Shown here piece after piece: positions 1 through 9,082 of a stretch of 64,000 nucleotides of DNA. The translations under genes and the position numbers were made by a program. This DNA comes from CAJPPJ01 sp963536495. GTDB lineage: Bacteria > Bacillota_I > Bacilli_A > RF39 > UBA660. The stretch is from contig CAUTAF010000001.1 in assembly GCA_963536495.1 (NCBI GenBank), forward strand, positions 85,011 to 149,010, given 5' to 3'. The notes beneath the pieces are model-generated. The model made no database searches. It saw only the letters and a program-made list of their open reading frames with translations, and was not told where the DNA came from. Positions within the stretch are counted from its first letter, which is position 1. Every line of letters begins with the position of its first letter.

Positions 1-1
1 A

Positions 2-784
2 AAAACAGAATATAAAGAAATAGAAAAATATTATTACTTTTTAAAATTTTATTTTAATGTATTAGAAAATAAAAAATATCTAAATTATAAAAGTAGTAAT
101 AAACATATAGAAAATTTAAGATTATTTTCTTTAGTAGCATATCAAAAAAATGATAATTTAAATCAAAATATGATTAAATATTTAGAAATATTAAATACTG
201 AAAATGTTTTAAATATTACAAGTTCATATAATTTACTTAACAGTTATGTAAAACATAAAAATTTTAATTATATATTAGAATTAATAAATGATAATATTAG
301 AAAAAAATATTTATTTAATTCTTTAGAAATAAAGAGTGATGATGATATGTTAGAATGTATAGATACTTATAAAACATTTAATCTTATTCCTTTTATGATA
401 AATTTATATTTATCAATGGAAGATAAAGAAGTATTGAAAATAACTAAATTATTAGAAGGAATAAATAAATATTTAAGATTAAAAAGAGATATTTCTAACA
501 TAGATAATTTAGCTGAAGAAAAAATAATTAATTTTCATAATTTAATATTCTTTTTAGAAAGAAAACAAAATGATATAAATAAATTTAATAATCAAAAATT
601 ATCACTTAGAGATGTTAAAGAATTAAAAAATTTACTTATGATAAGTAAAAGTTATAAAAAATGTTTAGAAGAAAAAGAAAAATTAATTAATAACATTTAT
701 TTAAAAATAAAAAATAGTAGATCTCTAGATAAAAAAATAAAAGAAACATTATTGGGATTTATAGCATTTATTGATGCAAAATAA
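2..784 (+). CDS. Unknown protein, 5' end cut by window
   Basis: The reading frame is open from base 2, so the gene starts upstream of the window; the first in-frame ATG (position 170) has no clear Shine-Dalgarno and is probably internal. About 260 residues are visible. They are rich in Lys, Asn, Ile and Leu, with no signal peptide, no membrane segment and no catalytic motif I recognise. The pattern suggests a mostly helical soluble protein, with a charged, coiled-coil-like stretch around the last 100 residues. The gene ends directly in a strong bidirectional terminator. Function unknown. Confidence 0.7.
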   Translation, partial: KTEYKEIEKYYYFLKFYFNVLENKKYLNYKSSNKHIENLRLFSLVAYQKNDNLNQNMIKYLEILNTENVLNITSSYNLLNSYVKHKNFNYILELINDNIRKKYLFNSLEIKSDDDMLECIDTYKTFNLIPFMINLYLSMEDKEVLKITKLLEGINKYLRLKRDISNIDNLAEEKIINFHNLIFFLERKQNDINKFNNQKLSLRDVKELKNLLMISKSYKKCLEEKEKLINNIYLKIKNSRSLDKKIKETLLGFIAFIDAK

Positions 785-810
785 AAAAAGTTCTATTTTA
801 GAACTTTTTT
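784..810. terminator. Bidirectional intrinsic terminator
   Basis: Perfect 12-bp stem (784-795 with 799-810) and a 3-nt TTT loop. A-runs and T-runs flank it on both strands, so it can stop the rightward gene ending at 784 and the leftward thioredoxin-like gene whose stop is at 809-811. Confidence 0.85.
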
Positions 811-1228
811 ATTTATTTTGTAAGTAACCAGCATTTTTTAAAGAAGATATAGTAGCTGATTCATTTTTATAACCTAAAGATCTTTTTAATTTACTTACTT
901 CTTTTCCTTTTTCAAAGAATAAGATTGTAGGAGTACCAAGTGAACCAAAATTCTTTGTTAATTCTTTGTCTTCTTCATCATTAATGTTTGCTAAATTAAG
1001 AACGTAAACTTTTAATTTGTTTTCTTTAGTAATTTTTTCTAATATTGGTTTATATTCTTCACACCAATGACATCCAGTACGATAAGCTTCTAAAATAAAA
1101 CTTTCATTGTTTTTTTGTTTATTTACAAATTCTTTGTAACTTATTTCTTGTAAATATTCACTTTTATTACCACATGCAGTAATTAAGAAAGTAAATATTA
1201 AAACTATAAATATTCCTATTTTTTTCAT
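809..1228 (-). CDS. Thioredoxin-like lipoprotein
   Basis: Predicted membrane-anchored extracytoplasmic thiol-disulfide protein of 139 residues. Residues 1-19 form a lipoprotein signal peptide ending in the lipobox LITAC, with Cys19 as the lipidation site. The thioredoxin fold follows: the active-site motif is CHWC, within 'TGCHWCEEYKP', and the cis-proline loop is 'GTPTILFF'. CHWC differs from the CGPC of cytosolic thioredoxin and is closer to the motifs of extracytoplasmic redox proteins. A strong GAGGTGA ribosome site lies upstream on the minus strand (about 1231-1237). It stands alone, divergent from the gene at 1313. The partner substrate is unknown. Confidence 0.85.
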   Translation of the reverse strand: MKKIGIFIVLIFTFLITACGNKSEYLQEISYKEFVNKQKNNESFILEAYRTGCHWCEEYKPILEKITKENKLKVYVLNLANINDEEDKELTKNFGSLGTPTILFFEKGKEVSKLKRSLGYKNESATISSLKNAGYLQNK

Positions 1229-1312
1229 TTTTCACCTCGTCTATTATTATATCAAATTAAATTGATAAAACACAATATTTATACTATTATGTTAATATAA
1301 ATAGAGGTATGT

Positions 1313-1909
1313 ATGATATATATAGGTATATGTATTTTTTTATTACTATTGATAATATTTATTAATGTTATTTATGATTTTAAAGAAACTTTTAAGTTGA
1401 TTTTTATATCTTTTATATATGGTTTAGTCTTAGTTTCTTTAATATTTTTAGATAAGATAGCTGTTTTAATATTGTTTATTATATCATCTTATTTTATTTA
1501 TAGATTTCTTATATATAAAGAAAAGTTTTTTTATAAAAATTTAGAATATCAAATATCTTTATTTTATATGACTAGTTTTAGCGTTATTCTTATAAAATAT
1601 AATGAATTATTAAAATTTGTTCCGCTTATATTTATGTTATCTATAATTTTATATAAAGATAGAATGCTAAATAGAGTAAAAATACTAGAATATTTTCTAT
1701 TTACAATAGTGTATTTTCTATTTATATATACGAATGTATACATTAAATTTATTTTTTTGATAATTTTATTTTTAATGTATTTGAAAAATTTCTTAAATTA
1801 TTATATTTTGGTTTCTCAAAATAATATCATAATATTAAATGATAATTTTTATATTAATAGAAAAAAATATAGTAAAGATAAAGATATAATAAATTTTAAA
1901 GGAGAATAA
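1313..1909 (+). CDS. Small polytopic membrane protein, unknown
   Basis: 198 residues, almost entirely hydrophobic up to about residue 165, with about six or seven predicted membrane helices and a short charged C-terminal tail. The ribosome site AGAGGT lies six bases before the ATG. It sits three bases before a P-loop ATPase-like gene and two genes before a prepilin-like gene, so it is the first gene of that transcript. By position it could be the inner-membrane platform of a reduced pilus or secretion machine, but it is shorter than GspF/TadB/TadC platform proteins and I recognise no diagnostic motif. Function is inference only. Confidence 0.6.
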   Translation: MIYIGICIFLLLLIIFINVIYDFKETFKLIFISFIYGLVLVSLIFLDKIAVLILFIISSYFIYRFLIYKEKFFYKNLEYQISLFYMTSFSVILIKYNELLKFVPLIFMLSIILYKDRMLNRVKILEYFLFTIVYFLFIYTNVYIKFIFLIILFLMYLKNFLNYYILVSQNNIIILNDNFYINRKKYSKDKDIINFKGE

Positions 1910-1911
1910 AA

Positions 1912-2745
1912 ATGGATTTTAGTAATGTAGAAGCACCTCTTATTTCAGGTGAATCAACTAATGAAGTAGTTGATGTTAATTTACCAAAAAACACTGATTT
2001 TTCAGATTTAATTCCTAAAGTAGAGGAAAAAACAGTAGAAGAAGAAAAAAAAGTTGAGACAAAAACAATAGAAGAAGTATTTGATAAATATCTTAAAGAT
2101 GAAAATGTTATAAGTTTATTTTTTCATAATAAATTATATGTAAATTATAAAGATAGACAAGAAATAGTAAATGATGAGGAATTAAATAATAATATTTTAA
2201 AATTAATGAATGATAATTATGAAGAATATAAAGAAAATTACTATGTTAATGTTTTGAATAATAAAATATTATATTTAAAAAAATATATAAATGTTGATTT
2301 TGAAGAAATAAAAGAATTAAAAGATAAAAGTTTAATAGTATATGGACTTAAAAACAGTGGTAAAACAACATTTATAAGAAACTTGTTATCAAAATTAAAT
2401 GATTCAAAAATATTTGTTTTTTCAAAAGAAAAATTGCTATTTAAAGAAGATAATATTATTCTTTTTACAGATTTTAATAATATAGATCAAATTTTAAATC
2501 AAAATCCAGATTATATTTATATAAATAAGTTAGATGAATTATTTATGGAATATTATGATTTGTTTAAATCTTTTAAAGTTATTTTAGAAAGTAAAAATAA
2601 TACAAAATATTCATTTAAAAATTATATTGATATTAAAGTAGAAAAAACTGATCAAATAAGATTTGTTATAGAAAATGAAAATAAAAAAGAAGAAGATAAA
2701 AAAATAACAAAAGAAGATGAAGAAATAGATTTACTAGAAATATAG
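1912..2745 (+). CDS. Degenerate CpaF/VirB11-like P-loop protein
   Basis: 277 residues. A low-complexity, Glu/Lys-rich N-terminus (1-60) precedes a domain with a clear Walker A, 'GLKNSGKTT' (about residues 144-152). The surrounding layout parallels CpaF/VirB11/GspE secretion ATPases: 'VISLFFHNKLYVNYKDRQEI' upstream resembles their N-terminal domain, and 'NQNPDYIYINKLDE' downstream sits where they have the xRPDxIIVGEIR Walker B. The Glu of that GE motif and the His box are not evident, and the protein is much shorter than the 400 or more residues usual. So it may bind nucleotide but is probably a weak or non-canonical ATPase. It ends in an acidic tail. It is followed 15 bases later by a prepilin-like gene. 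Family assignment is inference from motif spacing. Confidence 0.5.
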   Translation: MDFSNVEAPLISGESTNEVVDVNLPKNTDFSDLIPKVEEKTVEEEKKVETKTIEEVFDKYLKDENVISLFFHNKLYVNYKDRQEIVNDEELNNNILKLMNDNYEEYKENYYVNVLNNKILYLKKYINVDFEEIKELKDKSLIVYGLKNSGKTTFIRNLLSKLNDSKIFVFSKEKLLFKEDNIILFTDFNNIDQILNQNPDYIYINKLDELFMEYYDLFKSFKVILESKNNTKYSFKNYIDIKVEKTDQIRFVIENENKKEEDKKITKEDEEIDLLEI

Positions 2746-2760
2746 CTTTAGGAGAAGTAT

Positions 2761-4680
2761 ATGAAAAAAAGAAATGGTTTTACTTTAATAGAGCTTATAA
2801 CAGTTATAGTTATTTTAGGACTTATTATGATGGTTGTAATACCAGCTTTAAATAAAAGTAATTTAGGTAATGAACATAAAAAAATAAATGAATACTATAA
2901 AATTATAGAAGAAGCAGCATTACAATATGCTACAACTTTTAAAAACGAAGAATTAGGGGATGCTACTGAAAGTGGATGTGTTCGTTTTTCTTTTGATGAA
3001 TTAAAAACTACTAATTTAATTTCAGATTTTCATGATAAGACATATAACTGTACAATGGCTAGAGATATAACTGTTAGAAATGAAAATGGTAATTATTTTA
3101 CAAATTTTAAATTAAAATGTGAAAAGAAAGCAAATGCATATAAATATTTTAATCAACAAGCTTTAAATATCGGAGAAGAAGATAGCAATTCTTGTAATAG
3201 ATCTATTAAAAAAGAACCAAAAATATTAATTGAAGAAATAGTTAAGAATAATGGTATAGAAATAAATCAAATATTTAATAAAACAAGACTTACAACTAAT
3301 AGTGTTATAAATTATATAAATGAATATAATAATAAATATAAAGATAATACTTATGTATATTATTCTTCACAATTATGGCATATATATGCTAGAGATAAAA
3401 ATGGAGGATTTAAAGCTTATAGTATGGATGCTATAACAAGTATTCCTTATTCGATAAATGGATATAAAGATTACAAGAGAAGTGATGTTAGAAATTATTT
3501 AGAATCAGTTTATTTTAATCAATTAAGAGATACTAACAAATATTTATCTTTATTTAGAAATAATGAAAATATTAGAAAAATAGGAATACCTACAGTAGAA
3601 GATTTTGATGAAGCTATAGCTAATCTTATGATTTCTGAAATGACTAATCATAATTATAAATTTCATTTATTATCTCAAAATAATAAACTTTATGTAGCAA
3701 ATATTTTTAATAAAAATTCTAAAACTGTAGATTTAGGAAAAGATGATTTAATAGAAGCTGTAGTACCAGTTGTAACATTTCCTTCAAATGCAGAGGTTTA
3801 TGAAGGAAATGGAAGTCTTAAAAATCCTTATGTTCTATCAAAAAACAAATGGAATTTAGAATCTAACAATGATATTTCAATTAAAAGTGCAGCATTAAAA
3901 GTTGGAGATCATGTTGATGTTAAATATAAAGATACTTATAAGACGTTTAGAGTTATAGAAAATAAAAATGGATATCCTAGAATTATTTCGATGGATACAA
4001 CACTTAAAAATCCTTATATGGAAAATAAAAATATAGTTCAATCTAATTTAGATTATGATGAGAATGTAAAAACTTATGATAATATTTTGATTGGTTTTAA
4101 CGTTAATACTTTAGTTTTTGCTTCGAACGAAGAAAATGAAAAAGCATGTAAACAAGATGGAATAATAAAAACTGGTTTTTATGGTAAATATAATCAATTA
4201 AATTGTTATCAAAGTTTAAATATTGAAAAAGAAGATAAAAGTGAAAATCTAGCATTAGTGAGTAATTTTTGTAGTGAAACATTTAATTTTAAGACTAATA
4301 AGTTTTTAACTAAGCCAGAATGTCAATTTCCAAAAGACAATTTAGTATCTGCAAAAATTAATGGTGTAAAACTTGGTGAATTATATTCAACGACAGTTAG
4401 AAATTATGAAACTAATTATAATGTAGATAAATTTTGGACAATAACTCCAAGTTTTGTTAATAAATCAACTGATACTAAAATGTGGACTATAGAAGCTAGT
4501 GGTGAAGGAAAAGAAGAAATAGCAGAATCTGTTGTTATAAATAGTGTTGATACTAGAAACTACGATTATAAAGAAGATACAGTTTTTGGTAATAGAGTAG
4601 TTGTTAAAATAAATAAAAATATTAAAATAATAAGTGGAAAAGGAACAAGGTATAACCCTTATAGATTAGAAAATTTATGA
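2761..4680 (+). CDS. Large prepilin-like surface protein
   Basis: 639 residues. The N-terminus carries a textbook type IV prepilin/pseudopilin leader: a short basic peptide 'MKKRNG' cut before 'FTLIELITVIVILGLIMM', with the conserved Glu at mature position 5 and a hydrophobic helix to about residue 30. The rest is a large extracellular region with several Cys pairs. It contains two similar Gly-Asn-Pro-Tyr motifs, 'GNGSLKNPYVL' (about 355) and 'GKGTRYNPYRL' at the very C-terminus. Typical pilins have 150-200 residues, so this resembles large Firmicutes prepilin-like surface proteins. No prepilin peptidase is in the window. TAGGAG precedes the ATG. Its stop overlaps fmt by four bases (ATGA). 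Confidence 0.75.
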   Translation: MKKRNGFTLIELITVIVILGLIMMVVIPALNKSNLGNEHKKINEYYKIIEEAALQYATTFKNEELGDATESGCVRFSFDELKTTNLISDFHDKTYNCTMARDITVRNENGNYFTNFKLKCEKKANAYKYFNQQALNIGEEDSNSCNRSIKKEPKILIEEIVKNNGIEINQIFNKTRLTTNSVINYINEYNNKYKDNTYVYYSSQLWHIYARDKNGGFKAYSMDAITSIPYSINGYKDYKRSDVRNYLESVYFNQLRDTNKYLSLFRNNENIRKIGIPTVEDFDEAIANLMISEMTNHNYKFHLLSQNNKLYVANIFNKNSKTVDLGKDDLIEAVVPVVTFPSNAEVYEGNGSLKNPYVLSKNKWNLESNNDISIKSAALKVGDHVDVKYKDTYKTFRVIENKNGYPRIISMDTTLKNPYMENKNIVQSNLDYDENVKTYDNILIGFNVNTLVFASNEENEKACKQDGIIKTGFYGKYNQLNCYQSLNIEKEDKSENLALVSNFCSETFNFKTNKFLTKPECQFPKDNLVSAKINGVKLGELYSTTVRNYETNYNVDKFWTITPSFVNKSTDTKMWTIEASGEGKEEIAESVVINSVDTRNYDYKEDTVFGNRVVVKINKNIKIISGKGTRYNPYRLENL

Positions 4681-5621
4681 AAGATTTAAAAGTAGTATTT
4701 ATGGGAACTCCTGATTTTGCAGTTCCAATATTAGAAAAATTAATTTTAGAAACTAATGTTTTGCTAGTAGTAACTCAACCAGATAAAGTAAGAGGAAGAA
4801 ATAATAAAGTAAGCTTTTCTCCAGTAAAAGAAGTTGCTTTAAAAAACAATATAGAAGTGTTTCAACCGGAAAGAATAAAAGAAGATTATCAAGTTATTAT
4901 TGATAAAAATCCCGATATTATAATTACAGCAGCATATGGTCAAATAATACCTGAAGAATTATTATTCTTTACTAAATATAAAGCGATAAATGTTCATGCA
5001 TCTTTACTTCCAAAATATAGAGGAGGAGCTCCAATAAACAAAGCAATAGAAAATGGTGAAAAATATTTAGGTATTACTATTATGTATATGGATAAACTTA
5101 TGGATAATGGTGATATGATTTCACAAAGAAAAATAGAATTACAAGAAGAAGATAACTTCGATACTATGAATGAAAAACTCTCTATTTTGGGAAGAGATTT
5201 ACTTATGGATACCTTGCCATCTATATTAAATGCTACTAATGAAAGAATAAAACAAAAAGAAGAAGATGTAACTATAATAAAACTGTTAACAAAAGAAGAA
5301 TTATTAATAGATTTTAATAATGATTATGTTTTTGTTTATAATAAAATTAGATCACTAGATAGTGTTCCAGGTTCTTATGCATATTTAAATAATAAAAAAT
5401 ATAAGTTATTTGATGTAAGACTTGGTAGTAAAAAAATAGATACTACTTCTAAAATAATAGATATTAAAGATTATTTAGAAGTCGCGTGTAAGAATGGTAC
5501 TATAAAAATTTATTCTATCCAAGAAGAAGGCAAGAAGAAAATGAGTATTAAAGACTTTTTCAATGGTCATAAAAAAGAAGATTTCTTAAATAAAAGGTTT
5601 AATGATGAAAAAAATAATTAA
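4677..5621 (+). CDS. fmt: Methionyl-tRNA formyltransferase
   Basis: Transfers a formyl group from 10-formyl-tetrahydrofolate to Met-tRNAfMet for translation initiation. At 314 residues it has the normal length. The N-terminal formyltransferase fold starts with 'VVFMGTPDFAVPILEKL'. The catalytic segment 'NVHASLLPKYRGGAPI' holds the Asn and His, and the catalytic Asp lies in 'DNGDM' about 35 residues later. The C-terminal third matches the OB-like tRNA-binding domain. The ATG overlaps the prepilin-like gene stop in ATGA, so translation is probably coupled. It is not next to def or priA as in many Firmicutes. Confidence 0.95.
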   Translation: MKDLKVVFMGTPDFAVPILEKLILETNVLLVVTQPDKVRGRNNKVSFSPVKEVALKNNIEVFQPERIKEDYQVIIDKNPDIIITAAYGQIIPEELLFFTKYKAINVHASLLPKYRGGAPINKAIENGEKYLGITIMYMDKLMDNGDMISQRKIELQEEDNFDTMNEKLSILGRDLLMDTLPSILNATNERIKQKEEDVTIIKLLTKEELLIDFNNDYVFVYNKIRSLDSVPGSYAYLNNKKYKLFDVRLGSKKIDTTSKIIDIKDYLEVACKNGTIKIYSIQEEGKKKMSIKDFFNGHKKEDFLNKRFNDEKNN

Positions 5622-6243
5622 ATTAGCTAACTTGGTTTTTTATATAGTTATATTTATTATTTTTATATTTTTTGTATTTCAAATAAATTCTAAGAAAAAT
5701 ATAAAAAAATCTAATGATAAAAAAGTAATAGAAAAATTAGAGAAAAATAAAAATGATTTTAAAGAATTTTTTAATAAAAACTTTAAATTTGAATATATAT
5801 TAGAAATAGATGATATAAAAACAACATATATTGGAGAAAACAATAAGAATAGAACTCATTTTATTTATAAAAGTAGTAAAGAAGAAAGTGAATATTATTC
5901 TATCGAAGATGTTTTCTTAAAACATAATAATAAAAATTATATTTTATCTACTAATCCAAGTTTATATTTTAATTTCTTTGATATAGAGAAAATTAAAGCA
6001 ATTATTTTAAAATTAAATAACAATAGTATTAGTAATAAAGATTTATATTATATAGAAAAATCTGAATTTTTAGGTGATAATAGGTTAAACAAAGTTGATA
6101 TAATTAAGGAAAATAATATAGTTAAGCAAATTAAGATTGATTTAAGTAATTTTGCAAAAATATATCAAAGTAATGTAAAAGTAATTCTTACACTAAATTA
6201 TAGTGATTATAACAAAGTAAATGAAATTAATATTAATAAATAA
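5602..6243 (+). CDS. Membrane-anchored protein, unknown
   Basis: 213 residues starting inside the 3' end of fmt (20-base overlap). The second ATG at 5605 fits equally well. One N-terminal membrane helix (about residues 8-28) is followed by a roughly 180-residue, Lys/Asn-rich extracytoplasmic part with an alternating beta-like pattern, no Cys and no recognisable motif. It has no lipobox. The stop codon lies in the hairpin of a probable terminator. Function unknown. Confidence 0.6.
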   Translation: MMKKIIKLANLVFYIVIFIIFIFFVFQINSKKNIKKSNDKKVIEKLEKNKNDFKEFFNKNFKFEYILEIDDIKTTYIGENNKNRTHFIYKSSKEESEYYSIEDVFLKHNNKNYILSTNPSLYFNFFDIEKIKAIILKLNNNSISNKDLYYIEKSEFLGDNRLNKVDIIKENNIVKQIKIDLSNFAKIYQSNVKVILTLNYSDYNKVNEININK

Positions 6244-6255
6244 TTTCATTTTTTT
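6219..6255 (+). terminator. Probable intrinsic terminator
   Basis: An 11-bp AT-rich perfect stem (6219-6229 with 6241-6251) and an 11-nt loop are followed by a T-run to 6255. It covers the stop codon of the preceding gene and separates the fmt transcript from the ABC transporter operon. Confidence 0.6.
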
Positions 6256-6282
6256 GTCATTTTAAAGTCACTTTAGAATAAT
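6254..6282 (+). promoter_or_regulatory. Promoter of ABC/two-component operon with spacer dyad
   Basis: A -35 TTGTCA (6254-6259) and a -10 AATAAT (6277-6282) are 17 bp apart. Inside the spacer is the perfect dyad TAAAGTCACTTTA (6263-6275). That is a plausible operator, most simply for the response regulator encoded in the same operon. The boxes are read directly; the regulator is inferred. Confidence 0.6.
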
Positions 6283-6306
6283 ATATTGTTATTGAAGGAG
6301 AAAATA

Positions 6307-6987
6307 ATGGAAATATTAAGAGTTGAAAATTTATCAAAAGTATATGGAAAAGGCAAGAATAAAGTAGTAGCAGTAGATGATGTAAGTTTTTCAGTAGAAA
6401 AAGGAGAATTTGTTGCAATAGTTGGAAGAAGTGGAGGAGGTAAATCAACACTACTTCATTTAATTGGAGGAGTAGATGAAGCTAGTAATGGAAATATTTT
6501 TATTGATAATACAAAAATTTCGAACCTTTCTAAAGATAAAATGGCAGTGTTTAGAAGAAGAAATATAGGAATTATTTATCAATTTTATAATTTAATTCCA
6601 ATACTTAGTGTTAAAGAAAATATAACATTACCACTTTTATTAGATAACAAAACAATAGATGAAAAGTTATTAGATGATACTATTAAATATGTTGGGCTTG
6701 AAAGAAGAGTCAATCATTTACCAAATGAACTTTCAGGAGGAGAACAACAAAGAGTTTCTATTGCAAGAGCTATTATTACAAAACCTCTATTAATTCTTGC
6801 AGATGAACCAACAGGTAATTTAGATACTAAGAGAAGTAAAGAAATAATTGATTTATTAAAAAAATATAATAAAGAATATAATCAAACAATTATACTTATT
6901 ACTCATGATTTAAATGTTGCTAAAGAAGCAGATAGAATTATTACTATAGAAGATGGAAAAATAATTAAAGATGAGGTAGATAAGTAA
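6307..6987 (+). CDS. ABC transporter ATP-binding protein, MacB/LolD type
   Basis: ATPase subunit that powers the FtsX-type permease encoded next. 226 residues. Walker A is 'GRSGGGKST', the Q-loop lies in 'IYQFYNL', the signature is 'LSGGEQQRVSIARA', Walker B is 'LILADEPTGNLD', and the H-loop is 'ITHD'. The ATG at 6307 is chosen because AAGGAG (6295-6300) sits just before it; an upstream TTG at 6286 would put that site inside the gene. The next gene starts one base after the stop. With the kinase and regulator downstream, the set resembles BceAB-RS-like peptide-antibiotic or envelope-stress modules. The substrate is unknown. Confidence 0.93.
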   Translation: MEILRVENLSKVYGKGKNKVVAVDDVSFSVEKGEFVAIVGRSGGGKSTLLHLIGGVDEASNGNIFIDNTKISNLSKDKMAVFRRRNIGIIYQFYNLIPILSVKENITLPLLLDNKTIDEKLLDDTIKYVGLERRVNHLPNELSGGEQQRVSIARAIITKPLLILADEPTGNLDTKRSKEIIDLLKKYNKEYNQTIILITHDLNVAKEADRIITIEDGKIIKDEVDK

Positions 6988-6988
6988 T

Positions 6989-9082
6989 ATGAAAATACTT
7001 TTAAATTTAGTTAAAAAGAATATTCTTGTAAATAAAAAGTTATTTATAGCAATTATCTTAGGTATATCTTTATCTGTTTCTTTAATATTTACAATATTTA
7101 ATGTTAAAGAAAACTTAAATAAATCTATTAGAGAAATTACGTTTAAATATAATGGAGCTTATCATTATAAAATAATAGATGTAGATAAATCTAAAATAGA
7201 TTACATATTAAATAATAAATTAGTAAAAGATTATTATTACTTATATGTAGATAAAAATAATCCAGATGTTTATCATATAGATAATAAGTTTATTGATAAA
7301 AAAATAATAAAAGTAGTAAAAGGTAAATTAGAGTTTGATAAATACTTATATAGTGAAAATAAGATATTGCTAAACATAAAAGATGCTTCAGGTTATTTTT
7401 CTAATTATATGCCACATGTAAAATTTACTAAGATAAAAGATTATAGTAAAGTAAATCTTTATGTTGAACTTAAAAATTATAAAAATACTAAAGAATTTGA
7501 AAATATTATTAAAAACACTAACTATGAAAAAAATGAACAATTATATAATTACTATGATGGTAAAAATGATAATATGAAAGTTTTAAATATATTATCTTAT
7601 TTTGCGATAGCTATAGTTATAATAGCTTCTTTTGTAATAATAAATAATAGTTTTAGTATTTCTTTTGCAGAAAAAATAAAACAAATAGGAATACTTTCCA
7701 GCGTAGGTGCTACTAAAAAACAATTAAATGCATTTTTAAAATTAGAATGTTTTATTATAGGATTTATTGGTTCTATTTTAGGAATAATTATAGGTATTAC
7801 AGCAAGTTTAATACTTGGTAGTTATCTTCAAAATGCTGTTAAAATATTAACTGATAATGTAATGGTTTTATCAAATGAAATACATTTATTATCATTTATT
7901 GTAAGTATTATATTAATTTTTGTTACAATTTATTTTGTGATTATCAAATTATCATATAAATATTCTAAAGTAACTATAGTAGAATCTATTAGAAATAAAG
8001 ATTATGTAAAATTAAAAGACAAAGAGTTTGATAAGAAAATTAAAAATCCTAGTTTATTTTTAGCAAAGAGAAACTTAAAAGTATCTAAGAAAAAATATCG
8101 TACAACAGTTATATCTATAACTATTAGTGTTATCTTATTTATTACTATGAATACTTTTATAGGTTACTATATGCAACAATATGGTAAGTATGAAAAAAGT
8201 TATGATGTAATAATAAATATTTTTAATAAGAATAATAATTTAAATTATGATGAATATGTAAATAAATATAAATCATTATTAAAGAATACAGAATATGATT
8301 ATGTTTTATTAGTACAGGAAAAGGAAATAATTAATGTTATGCCTGATAAATATTTTAAATATGTAAGTAAAGATTTAAATAAGATTGTAACTACTAAAGA
8401 TGTACTAGATAATAAAAAAATAAATAGTAAAGTTAAATCTATTATAATCCAAGTTAAAGAAACACCTTGTATTTCAGAATCTAATTTTAAAAGCAATATG
8501 AATAAATATGAGTTAATGAATATTAATTTTGGTTATGTTAAAACTAAAGATAATAAAGAAACTAAATACTTTGAAAAAGCTTTCGATAATAAAGAAAAAA
8601 TGTTTGATAATATTAACATTGTCGATGTTACAAGAATTAGTCAAAATTTTAAATTATTAGCAGAAATTTCTCAAATATTAATATATGGTTTTATAATAGT
8701 TTTATCATTAATTGGTGTTACTAATATATTTAATGTAGTAAGTTCTAATATGAAACTAAGGAAAAGTGATTTTGCAACATTAAAATCTATTGGTATAACT
8801 AATAAAGAATTTAATAAAATGATTATTTATGAAAGTATGATTTATTCATTAAAATCACTTATAATAGGTATAGTTATATCTTTAGGAATTTCTTATCTAA
8901 TCTATAAAACTATATATGAACAATTAAGTAAAGAAGATAAAGTTTTTTATCAATTACCATATCAAGGTATAATAATTTCAATTTTAGTAGTATTTGTTAT
9001 AATATTAGTAACTATGAGATATTCTATTAAAAAAATAGATGAAGATAATATAATAGAAACTATAAGAAATGAGAATATATAA
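6989..9082 (+). CDS. FtsX-family ABC transporter permease
   Basis: 697 residues with two FtsX/MacB-type repeats. Each has one helix before a large extracytoplasmic loop and three helices after it, giving eight membrane segments. They lie near residues 15-35, 200-225, 250-275, 295-320, 375-395, 555-580, 610-635 and 655-675. The loops are about 160 residues each. This fits a mechanotransmission permease that moves or dislodges a substrate at the outer membrane face. It differs from 10-helix BceB, so the module is only Bce-like. It is sandwiched between its ATPase and a response regulator, with its stop overlapping the next ATG by one base. Confidence 0.9.
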   Translation: MKILLNLVKKNILVNKKLFIAIILGISLSVSLIFTIFNVKENLNKSIREITFKYNGAYHYKIIDVDKSKIDYILNNKLVKDYYYLYVDKNNPDVYHIDNKFIDKKIIKVVKGKLEFDKYLYSENKILLNIKDASGYFSNYMPHVKFTKIKDYSKVNLYVELKNYKNTKEFENIIKNTNYEKNEQLYNYYDGKNDNMKVLNILSYFAIAIVIIASFVIINNSFSISFAEKIKQIGILSSVGATKKQLNAFLKLECFIIGFIGSILGIIIGITASLILGSYLQNAVKILTDNVMVLSNEIHLLSFIVSIILIFVTIYFVIIKLSYKYSKVTIVESIRNKDYVKLKDKEFDKKIKNPSLFLAKRNLKVSKKKYRTTVISITISVILFITMNTFIGYYMQQYGKYEKSYDVIINIFNKNNNLNYDEYVNKYKSLLKNTEYDYVLLVQEKEIINVMPDKYFKYVSKDLNKIVTTKDVLDNKKINSKVKSIIIQVKETPCISESNFKSNMNKYELMNINFGYVKTKDNKETKYFEKAFDNKEKMFDNINIVDVTRISQNFKLLAEISQILIYGFIIVLSLIGVTNIFNVVSSNMKLRKSDFATLKSIGITNKEFNKMIIYESMIYSLKSLIIGIVISLGISYLIYKTIYEQLSKEDKVFYQLPYQGIIISILVVFVIILVTMRYSIKKIDEDNIIETIRNENI

